NCBI GenBank assembly: GCA_963831605.1
Contig: CAWHQR010000005.1
Location: 1-64,000 of the forward strand
Direction of reading: 5' to 3'
From: DASUPK01 sp963831605
GTDB lineage: Bacteria > Actinomycetota > Thermoleophilia > Solirubrobacterales > 70-9
DNA: 64,000 nucleotides
The notes beneath the pieces were generated by a model, which was given only the letters and a program-made list of their open reading frames with translations, did no database searches and was not told where the DNA came from. Within the stretch, counting starts at the first letter, position 1. Each line of letters begins with the position of its first letter. The position numbers were made by a program, and so were the translations under genes. Shown here piece by piece: positions 34,452 to 42,930 of the stretch.

Positions 34452-35381
34452 TTGGGCGTCCTCCTCACCGTCGCCGCGATCGCGATCTCCGGCTCCGCCG
34501 GGATCGCCGCCGAGCGCCGCTGGCCCGCGAGTGCGGTGGGCTGGGCGCGGCGCCTTCTGGTGATCTCCCTCTACACGCTCCTGCCGTTCGTCGTCTTCTT
34601 CAACCTCGATCGCGCACACCTGAACGCCAACGTCACAGGAGGGCTGCTGATCGGCTGGGTGGCGATCCTCGCGGCCGCGGGCCTCGCCTGGCTGGTGAGC
34701 CTGCGGCTGCTCCGCCTGCCGCGGCCCTCGGCCGGCTCCGTGATCGTCGGGACTCTCGCCCCGAACACGGGCTACCTGGGCTACCCGCTCTGCGCCTCGC
34801 TGCTCGGCTTCCATGCGCTGGGGCAGGCGGTCGTCTACGACGTGGTGGTCTCCATCCCGTGCCTGCTGCTGCTCGGCTTCGGCGTCGGGGCCGCCTTCGG
34901 CACCAAGGCCGGTGAGGGCCCGAGGGAAAGGCTGATCGCGTTCTTCACGCGGAACCCGCCGCTCTACGCCGCGATCCTGGCCGTGATCGCGCCCGACTCA
35001 TGGGCGCCGAACACGCTGGTCGACATCTCGCGCGGCGTCGTGGTGGCGCTGCTCCCGATCGGCTTCTTCGCGGTCGGCGCTGTGCTCGCCGAGGAGGTCG
35101 AAGAGCGGCGTGTCAGGATCGGCTCCCCGTTCGACCCGCCGGTCGGCGCCACGATCCTGCTGCGTCTGGCGATCGCGCCCGGCCTGCTGCTCCTGCTCTC
35201 GCTCCCATTCATCGACCTGCCGGGCCCCTACCTGCTGCTGGCGGCGATGCCGTGCGGCGTCAACACCCTGCTGGTCGCGCACATCTACGGGCTCGACTCC
35301 AAGCTGGCGGCCCAGGCCGTGGCCTGGACCACCGCAATAGCGGTGGTCGCGGCCATCGCGGCTCAGATCGTCTGGGGATAG
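34452..35381 (+). CDS. AEC (auxin efflux carrier) family transporter
   Basis: This 309-residue membrane protein has about ten helices and a duplicated five-helix arrangement. Family features are APNTGYLGYPLC with the helix-breaking Asn-Thr-Gly in the first half and AMPCGVNTLLVAHIYGLD in the second, the crossover region that binds the substrate. Bacterial members carry malate or other organic acids; the substrate here is unknown. The start is TTG 34452; the conserved hydrophobic N-terminus begins immediately. Confidence 0.85.
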   Translation: MGVLLTVAAIAISGSAGIAAERRWPASAVGWARRLLVISLYTLLPFVVFFNLDRAHLNANVTGGLLIGWVAILAAAGLAWLVSLRLLRLPRPSAGSVIVGTLAPNTGYLGYPLCASLLGFHALGQAVVYDVVVSIPCLLLLGFGVGAAFGTKAGEGPRERLIAFFTRNPPLYAAILAVIAPDSWAPNTLVDISRGVVVALLPIGFFAVGAVLAEEVEERRVRIGSPFDPPVGATILLRLAIAPGLLLLLSLPFIDLPGPYLLLAAMPCGVNTLLVAHIYGLDSKLAAQAVAWTTAIAVVAAIAAQIVWG

Positions 35382-35417
35382 GCCCCGGGGGAGACCTGAG
35401 CCATCCCGCGCTGGCAT

Positions 35418-35423
35418 TACGAT
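35418..35423 (+). promoter_or_regulatory. Candidate -10 element for the ThyX-like gene
   Basis: TACGAT ends 9 bases before GTG 35433. Confidence 0.35.
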
Positions 35424-35432
35424 GGCTCGCTC

Positions 35433-37070
35433 GTGCGCTACCCGGTCGAGGAATTCACGGATGAGGAACGGAGGCTCCTCTCCCCCCACTTCACCAATCT
35501 CGACCGACCCGTTTTCGCGCTCGTCAACCTGCCGGAGACGATCAAGGGGGCGCTCTTCGCCCGCTACTCACGCTACGCCGGGACCCTGCGGCGCCTCTAC
35601 CTGGACGAGTTCGCCGAGGATGTGCCCGAGGGCGGCCGTCCATTCGAGGGCGAGGAGGGCGAGCGAGCCGCAGGCCTCTACGAGCGCGTCTTCATGGGCT
35701 ACGGCGATGACTCGATCGCCCAGGTCGGCGGAGCCCACGTCGCCTGCGAGTGGGTCTCGAACGTCCTCACCAAGGTGCTGCAGCGGGGCCGCCTCGCCGC
35801 CTACCTGGAGCAGTCGACCCGCTACATCCCCTACGACCAGCCGCTCCCCGAATCGGCCGGCGGCGGGTATCGCTTCTATCGCGACGACGAGCTCGGGCCC
35901 GAATACGCGGCGGCGATGGACGAGCTCTTCGCGATCTATTCCCGCTCACTGGCGGAGGTCAGGGAGTGGGCGGCGGAACGCTGGCCCCGCGGCGACGAGC
36001 CCGAGGCGGCCTGGGAGCGCTCGATCAAGGCCAAGGCGCTGGATCTGCTGCGCGGCCTGCTCCCGGCAGCGACCCTGAGCCACGTCGGCATCTTCGCGTC
36101 GGGTCAGGCCTACGAGCAGCTGATGCTGAGGATGCTCGCGTCGCCTCTCCCGGAGGCCCGGCACTTCGCGACGATGATCCTGGAGGAGCTCAAGAAGGTG
36201 ATGCCGAGCTTCGTGGCCCGGGTGGAGCGGCCCGACCGCGGCGGAGAGTGGGTTTCCTACTTGGAGCGGCGCCGAGAGGCGGCCGAGCGCTGGGCGGCGC
36301 GCATGGGGCTCGACCGTCCCGAGGGCGAGGATGTCCCCTCCGTCGAGTTGATCGACGTGGAGGGCTCCGAGGACGACCTGATCGCGGCCTCGCTGTTCGA
36401 GTCCTCGGCGACCTCCGAGCGCGCGATCCTCGATCGCGTTCGCACCCTCCCGCCCCACGAGCAGGCCGAGATGATCGCCGACCTCGCCGGCGATCGCGCG
36501 AACCGGCGCCACCGGCCCGGGCGCGGCTGGGAGGCCGTGCGCTACCGCTTCGAGATCGTCTCGGACTACGGCGGCTTCCGCGACCTGCAGCGCCACCGGA
36601 TGCTGACCTGCCAGTGGCAGGCGCTGAGCCCGGACCTGGGAGCCGGCATCCCGGAGGAAGTGCGGGAGGCCGGCGCCGGCTCGGAATATGAGCGGGCGCT
36701 GGAGATCTCGCGGGTCGAGCATGACCGGCTCGCCGGCTCGGGCCTGGCGGACGCCGCCCCCTACGCACTCTGCCTGGGCTACCGGATCCGCTACCTGCTC
36801 GACCTGAACGCTCGCGAGGCGATGCACCTGATCGAGCTGCGCTCAGGCCGCGAGGGACACCCGACCTACCGAGCCGTGGCCCAGGCGATGCACGAGCGGA
36901 TCGCCTCGGTCCATCCGGCGATCGCCGCGGCGATGAGCCATGTCGATGCGTCCACCGAGCCCCGGCTCGAGCGGATCATGAGCGAGATCCGAACCCACCG
37001 GAAGCGGGTGGCGGCCGAGCAGGAGCCGGAGCCCTCCGACGCCCCACCGGGCGTCAGCGCGCTCGGCTGA
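35433..37070 (+). CDS. Double-length ThyX-like (FAD-dependent thymidylate synthase) protein
   Basis: The 545-residue protein contains two ThyX-like halves. Residues about 90-250 match ThyX through YGDDSIAQVGGAHVACEWVS and QRGRLAAYLEQSTRY, the equivalent of the RHRxxSxNExSxRY motif. Residues about 345-500 contain FRDLQRHRMLTCQWQALSPD, where RHR is intact but the rest of the motif is changed. ThyX converts dUMP to dTMP with methylene-tetrahydrofolate, FAD and NADPH, with active sites shared between subunits. Here each half keeps a different part, as in a covalent pseudo-dimer. Whether it makes dTMP is unproven; no other thymidylate synthase is visible in the window. The GTG start is near-leaderless. 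Confidence 0.85.
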   Translation: MRYPVEEFTDEERRLLSPHFTNLDRPVFALVNLPETIKGALFARYSRYAGTLRRLYLDEFAEDVPEGGRPFEGEEGERAAGLYERVFMGYGDDSIAQVGGAHVACEWVSNVLTKVLQRGRLAAYLEQSTRYIPYDQPLPESAGGGYRFYRDDELGPEYAAAMDELFAIYSRSLAEVREWAAERWPRGDEPEAAWERSIKAKALDLLRGLLPAATLSHVGIFASGQAYEQLMLRMLASPLPEARHFATMILEELKKVMPSFVARVERPDRGGEWVSYLERRREAAERWAARMGLDRPEGEDVPSVELIDVEGSEDDLIAASLFESSATSERAILDRVRTLPPHEQAEMIADLAGDRANRRHRPGRGWEAVRYRFEIVSDYGGFRDLQRHRMLTCQWQALSPDLGAGIPEEVREAGAGSEYERALEISRVEHDRLAGSGLADAAPYALCLGYRIRYLLDLNAREAMHLIELRSGREGHPTYRAVAQAMHERIASVHPAIAAAMSHVDASTEPRLERIMSEIRTHRKRVAAEQEPEPSDAPPGVSALG

Positions 37071-37115
37071 ACCCGTCGCGCATACCTCCAATCCAGAAGC
37101 CCCGATATTTCGTAG

Positions 37116-37143
37116 TTGACTACAAGTCAATGGTCCGTAGGAT
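37116..37143 (+). promoter_or_regulatory. Promoter of the cupredoxin gene
   Basis: TTGACT (37116-37121), a 16-base spacer and TAGGAT (37138-37143) form a good housekeeping-type promoter. GTG 37151 lies 7 bases after it. TTGACT-ACA-AGTCAA is also a perfect inverted repeat (37116-37130), which could be an operator over the -35 element. Confidence 0.6.
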
Positions 37144-37150
37144 TCGGAGA

Positions 37151-37882
37151 GTGAAGGGAGCAAGAGCCCTGGCGAGCGGGATGCTCGTCCTGGCGGCGAT
37201 CTGCGCCGTGCCCGCTATCTCGGCGGCGCAGGATGTCGGCACGACTACGGACACGACGGCGACGACGACCGTCCCCACGACGACGATCGCCACCACACCG
37301 GATCCGGCGGCTCCCGCGACCGATCCGACGACCACCACGAGCTCACCGGCCACCCCATCGGTCTCCGTCTCGACCCCGAGCCGCAAGGCCCATAGCTCGG
37401 CCTCCACCAGCGTCACGATGGGCGACTACTTCTTCTCGGCCGCGACGGTGACGGTCAACGTCGGCGACACCGTGACCTGGCATAACACCGGCCAGGCCCC
37501 GCACACAGCCACGGCGGACGACGGCAGCTTCGACACCGGCACGATCAACACCGGCGGCAGCGGTTCCCACACCTTCAACTCGCCCGGGACCTTCAGCTAC
37601 ATCTGCACGATCCACCCGAACATGAAGGGCACCGTCCGCGTGCTGAGCGCGTCCGGTGGAGGCGGCGGCGGAGGCGGCGGAGGCGGTGCGAGCTCGAGCA
37701 GCTCGGGGACCTCGGAGTCATCCGCGGTCGCGTCCCCAAACGCTGCGGGCACCTCCTCCACCCTGCCGATGACCGGCATGGCGGTGGGAGCGCTCGCTCT
37801 GGTCGGCGCCGCGCTGCTCGCCTCGGGACTGATCGCACGGCGTGCCGACGATTCGCGCGATCGCCGGCCGTCAAGCTTCTAG
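37151..37882 (+). CDS. Sortase-type surface cupredoxin
   Basis: This protein of about 243 residues has a signal peptide (ALASGMLVLAAICAVPAISA), a Thr/Pro-rich spacer and a plastocyanin-like domain. The type 1 copper ligands are visible: His in QAPHTATA, then Cys, His and Met in YICTIHPNMKG. After an 11-glycine run and a Ser-rich stretch it ends with LPMTG, a hydrophobic helix and RRADDSRDRR, the order of a sortase signal. It is probably a wall-anchored electron carrier. GTG 37151 is preferred over ATG 37130, because the latter overlaps the -35 element. No sortase gene is visible in the window. Expression may be leaderless. Confidence 0.87.
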   Translation: MKGARALASGMLVLAAICAVPAISAAQDVGTTTDTTATTTVPTTTIATTPDPAAPATDPTTTTSSPATPSVSVSTPSRKAHSSASTSVTMGDYFFSAATVTVNVGDTVTWHNTGQAPHTATADDGSFDTGTINTGGSGSHTFNSPGTFSYICTIHPNMKGTVRVLSASGGGGGGGGGGGASSSSSGTSESSAVASPNAAGTSSTLPMTGMAVGALALVGAALLASGLIARRADDSRDRRPSSF

Positions 37883-37884
37883 GC

Positions 37885-38247
37885 GTGCTCCACCACGTCT
37901 CGCTGGAGGTCCCCCCGGAGGAGGCCGATCGCTCGGTCGAGTTCTGGGGCCTGCTCGGGTTCGAGGAGGTTCCCGCAGCCGACGTGCTCGGTGACTCCGT
38001 CCGCTGGCTCGAGCGGGACGCGACACAGATCCACCTGATCCTCACCGAGCAGCACACCGCTCCGGTCTTGGGCCACGCCGCAGTGGTCGCGCCGGACCAC
38101 GCCGAGGCCAAGCAGCGGCTGCGCGACGCCGGCTTCCAGGTCGATGACACGCGCCAGCTCTGGGGCGCCGACCGCGCCTTTGCGATCGCGCCGGGCGGCC
38201 ACCGGGTCGAGCTGATGGCGGCCCCACCGCCGCCGAAGCAAGACTAG
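37885..38247 (+). CDS. VOC family protein
   Basis: A 120-residue single VOC domain: LHHVSLEVPPEEADRSVEFW at the start and APGGHRVELMA at the end, where the metal-binding Glu is expected. The family includes glyoxalase-like lyases, extradiol dioxygenases and resistance proteins; no specific function can be assigned. The GTG start follows the cupredoxin stop by 2 bases, so the two genes may be coupled. It overlaps the convergent membrane-protein gene by 4 bases. Confidence 0.82.
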   Translation: MLHHVSLEVPPEEADRSVEFWGLLGFEEVPAADVLGDSVRWLERDATQIHLILTEQHTAPVLGHAAVVAPDHAEAKQRLRDAGFQVDDTRQLWGADRAFAIAPGGHRVELMAAPPPPKQD

Positions 38248-39389
38248 TTTCGCCGCTTGCGCTTCTTCCGCCGCTGCCCCTGAGTCTCGCCGTAGGGCGG
38301 CTCGGGAGGTTGGCCGTTGCCGTCACCCTGCTCGAGCAGCGGCGACTCGGAGACCTCGCGCCCGCTCCCCTCGACGGTGCCGCCCGGTCCTCGTTCTTCC
38401 GGTGGCGGCCCGAGGTCGTCACTGCGCCTCTGCCACGGGATCGCCTCTCCGGCGGCCCAGGCCGGAGGCAGCGGCCTCGGCCAATACCCGGCGAGCATCA
38501 GACCGGTGACGGCGAACCAGAGAACGAGAGCGGGGATCGGAGGCAACAGCGGGATGATCAGGAACAGCCCAAACGCCATGCCCACCGATCCCCAGAACCG
38601 CGTCAGCAGGCCGAGTCGCATGCACCAGAGGCTGGTGTAGATCATCGCGAAGACGAGAGCGAGGACGCCGATGGTCGAAAACAGGCCTCCGGCTATGAGC
38701 ACGGTCGTGTGCTTGTTGAGATGGTCGGCGAGGCCCTCGCGGGCGTCGTGGGCGGCCTGATCCGGGGTCTTCGGGGCAGCGGCGGTCGTGGTCGTCCCGG
38801 TGGTGGTCGACCCGGTCCCAGTGGTGGTCGACCCCGTGGTCGTGCTCGGCGCGGTGGTGGTCGACTGAGTCGCGGCCGGCGGCTTCGCGGGCTTCCCGGT
38901 CTGCTTGGCGCTCGACGCCTGCGCCTGCGCGGCATGCTGCCGGGCACTCTGCACGACCGCCGGCTCCTGCTTGACGAAGTCGCTGGCGGCCTGCGAGCTG
39001 CCCGCCGCGGAGACGACCAGGCCGACGCCAAAGGCCAGCGGCCCGAGCAGGACCAGGGCGAAGAAGGAGTTCCGGATGCGCTGTGTCCGAGAGGCCGCCG
39101 AGCGGAACAGGACAGCCAGTGGGAGGGCGAAGAGGGCGAAGCCGATCCCCTGGAGGATCGACGAGTAGATCAGCCGCGAGCTGTGAGCGTGCGCGAAGAC
39201 GAGCTGGTCTGCATCCGAGTTTCCGTTCGGGAGATGAAGGCCGACCCGCTGGAGCCCGATCGAAGCGGCGATGATCAGGGCGCCCGCCACCGCAGCGAGG
39301 CCGGCTCTGCGCAGCCAGCGATCCTGGAAGGCGAGAATCTCCTCCTTGCTCGGCAACTGACGACCTGTGGTGGGCGGCACGGCGTTCAC
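38244..39389 (-). CDS. Membrane protein with Thr/Gly-rich extracytoplasmic loop
   Basis: The protein (381 residues) has a helix near residue 30 (RAGLAAVAGALIIAASIGL), further helices near 80 and 110, then a low-complexity segment of repeated STTTG-like units and a last cluster of four or five helices (from TTVLIAGGLFSTIGVLALVF). The C-terminal 60 residues are charged and Pro/Gly-rich and end in a run of Arg and Lys. The repeat segment probably faces outside and could be glycosylated. I do not recognise the family. The ATG at 39389 is the only reasonable start. Confidence 0.7.
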   Translation of the reverse strand: MNAVPPTTGRQLPSKEEILAFQDRWLRRAGLAAVAGALIIAASIGLQRVGLHLPNGNSDADQLVFAHAHSSRLIYSSILQGIGFALFALPLAVLFRSAASRTQRIRNSFFALVLLGPLAFGVGLVVSAAGSSQAASDFVKQEPAVVQSARQHAAQAQASSAKQTGKPAKPPAATQSTTTAPSTTTGSTTTGTGSTTTGTTTTAAAPKTPDQAAHDAREGLADHLNKHTTVLIAGGLFSTIGVLALVFAMIYTSLWCMRLGLLTRFWGSVGMAFGLFLIIPLLPPIPALVLWFAVTGLMLAGYWPRPLPPAWAAGEAIPWQRRSDDLGPPPEERGPGGTVEGSGREVSESPLLEQGDGNGQPPEPPYGETQGQRRKKRKRRN

Positions 39390-39473
39390 GGTGTCAGCAG
39401 TCTCCCCTGACTCCCCCTCGAATGCCCTGACGACCCCGCGGTCATGATCTCGCGGAGCTGCATGGCGGGACTG

Positions 39474-39479
39474 TATCTT
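39474..39479 (+). promoter_or_regulatory. Candidate -10 element for the saccharopine dehydrogenase-like gene
   Basis: TATCTT, preceded by TG-rich sequence, ends 7 bases before GTG 39487; the alternative TTG 39478 overlaps it. Confidence 0.4.
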
Positions 39480-39486
39480 GGCCGCC

Positions 39487-40626
39487 GTGCCGCTTATCTC
39501 CCGCCAATCCGGGCCGATCGCCGTCTACGGAGCCACCGGCTACACCGGCCGGCTGGTCGTGGCCGAGCTCGCGAACGCCGAGGCCGACTTCGTCATCTCG
39601 GGCCGCAACGCCCGGAAGCTCGAGGCGCTGCGGAAGGATCTTGATCTCGACGCCCCCGCCGTCCCGGCTCGGATCGACGACCCCTCCTCGCTGAGTGACC
39701 TGCTCGCCGATTGCGCCGCGGTGATCGACTGCGCAGGCCCGTTCGTGAAGTTCGGCGAGCCCGTGCTCGCCGCCGCGGTCGAGACCGGGACCCACTACCT
39801 GGACACAACCGGCGAGCAGCCGTACATGAAGATGGCCTACGAGCGCTACGGCCCGGGCGCCGCGCGCGCCGGGGTGGCGGTGATCCCCGCCATGGGCTTC
39901 GATTACGTGCCTGGGGACATGCTGGCCTCGCTGACCGCCGAGGGCATGGGCGAGCTCGACGAGCTCAACCTGCACTACTGCTGGCGCGACTTCACCCCCA
40001 GCCAGGGAACGGCCCGGACCACCCTCGAGATGATCGGCGGCAAGGACATCGAGTGGAGCGAGGGGAAGTGGGTCGAGGCCAGGGGCGGCGTCTCGCGCGG
40101 GGCGTTCGAGTTTCCGGAGCCATTCGGCCGCCAGCGGATGTTCCGCTACCCCTCCGGCGAGCAGATCACGGTGCCGCGTCACGTCCCGACCCGCAACGTG
40201 CGGGCGTCGATGAACGCGGGGGCCTTCTCGAGCGACCGGCTCGCGCCGATCTTCAGCGCGATGGTGAGGCCGGCGGGCCTGGCGATGCGGACGCCGCTGA
40301 AGCGCCTCGCGAACGCCGCGATCTCCCGGCTCCCGGAGGGTCAGACGCCTCTGCAGCGGGAGCGGATGACGTGGACGATCGTCTGCGAGGCGAAGCGCGG
40401 CGAGGTCGAGCGCCGGGGTGTGATCGCCGGCAGGGACGTCTACGGGCTGACCGCCGCCGCGATCGCGCAGGGGGCGCTGCTCGCGTCGCGCAAGGGATTC
40501 GACGGGCGCGGCGGCCTGGCCCCCTCCCAGGCCTTCGACCCCAAGGACTTCCTCGAGGGGCTCGACCGGTTCGGCGTGCACTGGCGGATCTTCGAAACCA
40601 ACGTCCCGGTCGCGGTCGAGGTCTAG
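39487..40626 (+). CDS. Saccharopine dehydrogenase-like NAD(P)-binding oxidoreductase
   Basis: The protein (about 379 residues) has an N-terminal Rossmann fold with AVYGATGYTGRLVVAEL and VISGRNARKLEAL, then DCAGPFVKFGEPVLAAAVE and GTHYLDTTGEQPYM. This is the pattern of the saccharopine dehydrogenase/trans-acting enoyl reductase family, whose mycobacterial member reduces phthiocerol lipids. The substrate is probably a lipid or carbonyl compound, but that is inference. GTG 39487 is preferred to TTG 39478. The next gene begins one base after its stop. Confidence 0.85.
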   Translation: MPLISRQSGPIAVYGATGYTGRLVVAELANAEADFVISGRNARKLEALRKDLDLDAPAVPARIDDPSSLSDLLADCAAVIDCAGPFVKFGEPVLAAAVETGTHYLDTTGEQPYMKMAYERYGPGAARAGVAVIPAMGFDYVPGDMLASLTAEGMGELDELNLHYCWRDFTPSQGTARTTLEMIGGKDIEWSEGKWVEARGGVSRGAFEFPEPFGRQRMFRYPSGEQITVPRHVPTRNVRASMNAGAFSSDRLAPIFSAMVRPAGLAMRTPLKRLANAAISRLPEGQTPLQRERMTWTIVCEAKRGEVERRGVIAGRDVYGLTAAAIAQGALLASRKGFDGRGGLAPSQAFDPKDFLEGLDRFGVHWRIFETNVPVAVEV

Positions 40627-40627
40627 C

Positions 40628-41314
40628 GTGGAAAGGGAGATCGGACTTCCCGCCCGCAGGGCACGGAGGGTGAGCCTCGAGGAGGGAGCCGCTCCCGGCT
40701 CGGTGCGCTGCCCGGCCTGCGGTCAGCCGCTCTTCGTCTGGCTCGAGACTGAGGGCTTTGGTCCCCGCGAGGACCAGGTCATCGACCGCTGCGAGAACTG
40801 CGGCCTGGTCGCCGCCCGCGATTCCGTGCCCTCGCCGGACCACGCGATCGACGAGCTCCTCTCCGGCCGTGAGGAGAACGGGACGGAGGTGGCGGTTCGC
40901 GCCGACAACGCGGCCAGCCTGCAGGCCTGGCTGGGGGCGGAGAACTGGGCGGCCCTTCGCCCGGGCGGACACGCCATCAAGCCGACGCCGCGCGCGGCAC
41001 GCCTGCTCCTCGCCAGGCGCGGGCTGGACGTGCGGCGGATTCGCCATCTGATCCGCCCGGGGATGGCATCCATGTGGCAGACGCTGCTCAACCTGCTCAC
41101 CTTCCACCGGGACTTCGCCTCAGAGGCCGTCTCGGGCCGGCTGCGCCCCGGGACCGGCCGAGGGGTGGCCGCGTTCTGGATCGACGCCGCCGTCACCGTG
41201 CTCGCCGCGATTCCCACGGCGATCATCGCCGTGGTGCTCGAGACGGGCGCCGTCCTGGCGCGCCGCGGCGGGGCGATCGAGATACGGGCCGAACGGCTTC
41301 CCGCTACGGACTGA
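40628..41314 (+). CDS. Zinc-ribbon protein with C-terminal membrane helix
   Basis: The protein (228 residues) has an N-terminal zinc ribbon of CPACG and CENCG pairs (about residues 28 and 55), an alpha-helical middle (SLQAWLGAENWAAL, then RAARLLLARRGLDV) and one membrane helix near the end (AAVTVLAAIPTAIIAVVLE). The layout resembles the accessory part of some methyltransferase-linked membrane proteins, but no SAM motif is present. Family not recognised. The GTG lies one base after the upstream stop, so the gene is coupled to the oxidoreductase. It converges on the alpha/beta hydrolase with 11 bases of overlap. Confidence 0.65.
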   Translation: MEREIGLPARRARRVSLEEGAAPGSVRCPACGQPLFVWLETEGFGPREDQVIDRCENCGLVAARDSVPSPDHAIDELLSGREENGTEVAVRADNAASLQAWLGAENWAALRPGGHAIKPTPRAARLLLARRGLDVRRIRHLIRPGMASMWQTLLNLLTFHRDFASEAVSGRLRPGTGRGVAAFWIDAAVTVLAAIPTAIIAVVLETGAVLARRGGAIEIRAERLPATD

Positions 41315-42095
41315 GCTCGGCCACGATCGACGCGACCTCCGCCGCCCCGCCGACGTGCGGCGGGACCTCCGGCGAGCTCACCTCACGGGTCGCGCTCCCG
41401 GCCAGGCGGGCACCGAGCGACTGGGCCGCTTCCCGAATCAGCGGCGGGGTCGACTCGGAGGTGACGATCGCCGAGGGTCGCTCCGCGCTCGCCAGCCTCG
41501 GCAGGGGCATCCGCCAGGCGGCCGGGATCCCGAGCTCGGCCATCACGCTGCGCGGACGGGCTCGGGCCGCCTCGGCGGCCGAGCCGGGCATCCGGGTCAC
41601 ACCCGGCCCGAGCGCCGGCAGGGCTCCTGAGAGGTAGACGTCGATCACGTTCTCCCGGTTGCCGGCGGCGATCTCCATCCTGTGGCGGTCCTGGGAGAGC
41701 GCCTCGGTGGCGATCGGCGTGAGCTGCAGGAGGGTCGGCTCGATCAGGACCGCGCCGGAGACCAGCTCGTCGCGCCGCAGCATCAGATCGAGGGCGATCA
41801 CCGCCCCCACTCCGGCCCCGCAGACGATGGCGGGACCGTCCGCGGTGGCCTCGATCACGGCCGCGGCGTCCTCGCTCTGCTCCTCGATCGTCGTGCGCCG
41901 ATAGTCGTCGGGCTCGCCGGATGCGCCCCACCCGCGCCGGTCATACGCGATCGGCCGGAGCTCCTGAGCGAGGGCCTCCGCCAGGGGCTCCCAGGCGGCC
42001 TGGGTGGCGGCGGTCTCGTGGATCAGGAGGACCGGAGAACCCCGGCCGCGCTCACTCCACGCGATCTCGACGCCGCGGGCCTCGAGGGTGGGCAT
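41304..42095 (-). CDS. Alpha/beta hydrolase-fold protein lacking the nucleophile serine
   Basis: The fold is clear over 263 residues: VLLIHETAATQAAWEPLAEA forms the oxyanion region, IAYDRRGWGASGEPDDY is the typical next block, and a cap domain follows. At the nucleophile elbow, where active enzymes have G-x-S-x-G, this protein reads CGAGVGAV, so the Ser position is Gly. The C-terminal His expected near VSSPEVPPHVGG may still be present. It may be a non-hydrolytic member or use another chemistry. It starts 3 bases after the SDR gene on the same strand. Confidence 0.75.
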   Translation of the reverse strand: MPTLEARGVEIAWSERGRGSPVLLIHETAATQAAWEPLAEALAQELRPIAYDRRGWGASGEPDDYRRTTIEEQSEDAAAVIEATADGPAIVCGAGVGAVIALDLMLRRDELVSGAVLIEPTLLQLTPIATEALSQDRHRMEIAAGNRENVIDVYLSGALPALGPGVTRMPGSAAEAARARPRSVMAELGIPAAWRMPLPRLASAERPSAIVTSESTPPLIREAAQSLGARLAGSATREVSSPEVPPHVGGAAEVASIVAELSP

Positions 42096-42098
42096 ACG

Positions 42099-42902
42099 TC
42101 AGACGTTGCGCCAGATCCGGCTGATCAGCGGCAGTGCGAGTGCGCGCGGGCTGTGCTGTCCGGCCAGCGCGCCGGCGCGGTTGAGCGCACCCGGAACGAC
42201 CACGCGCCGGTCGTTCGCCGCGCCGTCAACCGCGTGCTGAGCGATCTCCTCCGCCGACATCCAGACCGCGCTTGGGGTGCGATCCTCGACGCCGCCGAAT
42301 CCGGCGACCTCGGTGAACTCGGTCCTCACCGGCCCGGGGCAGACCGCCGTCACAGTGACGCCGGTGCCGCGCAGCTCGGTGCGGATCGCCTCGCTGAAGG
42401 AGAGGACGAACGACTTGCTCGCCGCATACACGGCCGAGCCGGGCAGGGGCTGGAAGGCGGCCGTCGAGGCGACGTTGATCACGCTGCCGCGGCCGCGATC
42501 GACCATGCCGGTCAAGAAGCGGCTCGTCAGGTCGACCACCGCCCCAACGTTGAGGTCGACCATCTCCATCATGCGCTCGCGCGGACTGGTGGCGAAGTCA
42601 GCCTGGTGGCCGAAGCCGGCGTTGTTGACCAGCACCTCGACCACGCGGGCGCGGCCGCGCAGCTCCTCGACCATCTGCTCCCGGCCTTCGGGCTTCCCGA
42701 GGTCGGCCACGATCACCTCCGCCGCCACACCGTGGGCCGAGGTCAGCTCCGTCGCCAGGGTCCGCAGGCGCTCCTCGCGCCGGGCGACCAGCGTGAGGGA
42801 ATGGCCCCGGGAGGCGAGCTCCGTCGCGATGGCGGCGCCGATCCCCGACGAAGCGCCGGTGACCACCGAGGTGCCCACCACCGAGGGCTCGGGGAGGCCC
42901 AT
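42099..42902 (-). CDS. Short-chain dehydrogenase/reductase
   Basis: The protein (267 residues) is a classical SDR: nucleotide-binding VVTGASSGIGAAIATELA, NNAGFGH after strand 4, catalytic Ser in VINVASTAAF and YAASK with the Tyr and Lys (near residue 163), and CPGPVRTEF. It oxidises or reduces an alcohol/carbonyl with NAD(P). Substrate unknown; the VARREERL segment suggests NADP preference. The start is the ATG before LPEPSVVGTSV. It lies in a minus-strand group with the DUF-like gene upstream and the hydrolase downstream. Confidence 0.9.
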   Translation of the reverse strand: MGLPEPSVVGTSVVTGASSGIGAAIATELASRGHSLTLVARREERLRTLATELTSAHGVAAEVIVADLGKPEGREQMVEELRGRARVVEVLVNNAGFGHQADFATSPRERMMEMVDLNVGAVVDLTSRFLTGMVDRGRGSVINVASTAAFQPLPGSAVYAASKSFVLSFSEAIRTELRGTGVTVTAVCPGPVRTEFTEVAGFGGVEDRTPSAVWMSAEEIAQHAVDGAANDRRVVVPGALNRAGALAGQHSPRALALPLISRIWRNV

Positions 42903-42930
42903 GGTCAGGCCCCGCGGGCGGTGGAGGGCA

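Noticed and set aside
37130..37150. ATG 37130 as cupredoxin start
   Set aside because: The ATG sits at the end of the -35 inverted repeat and upstream of the -10 hexamer, so it would not be transcribed from this promoter.
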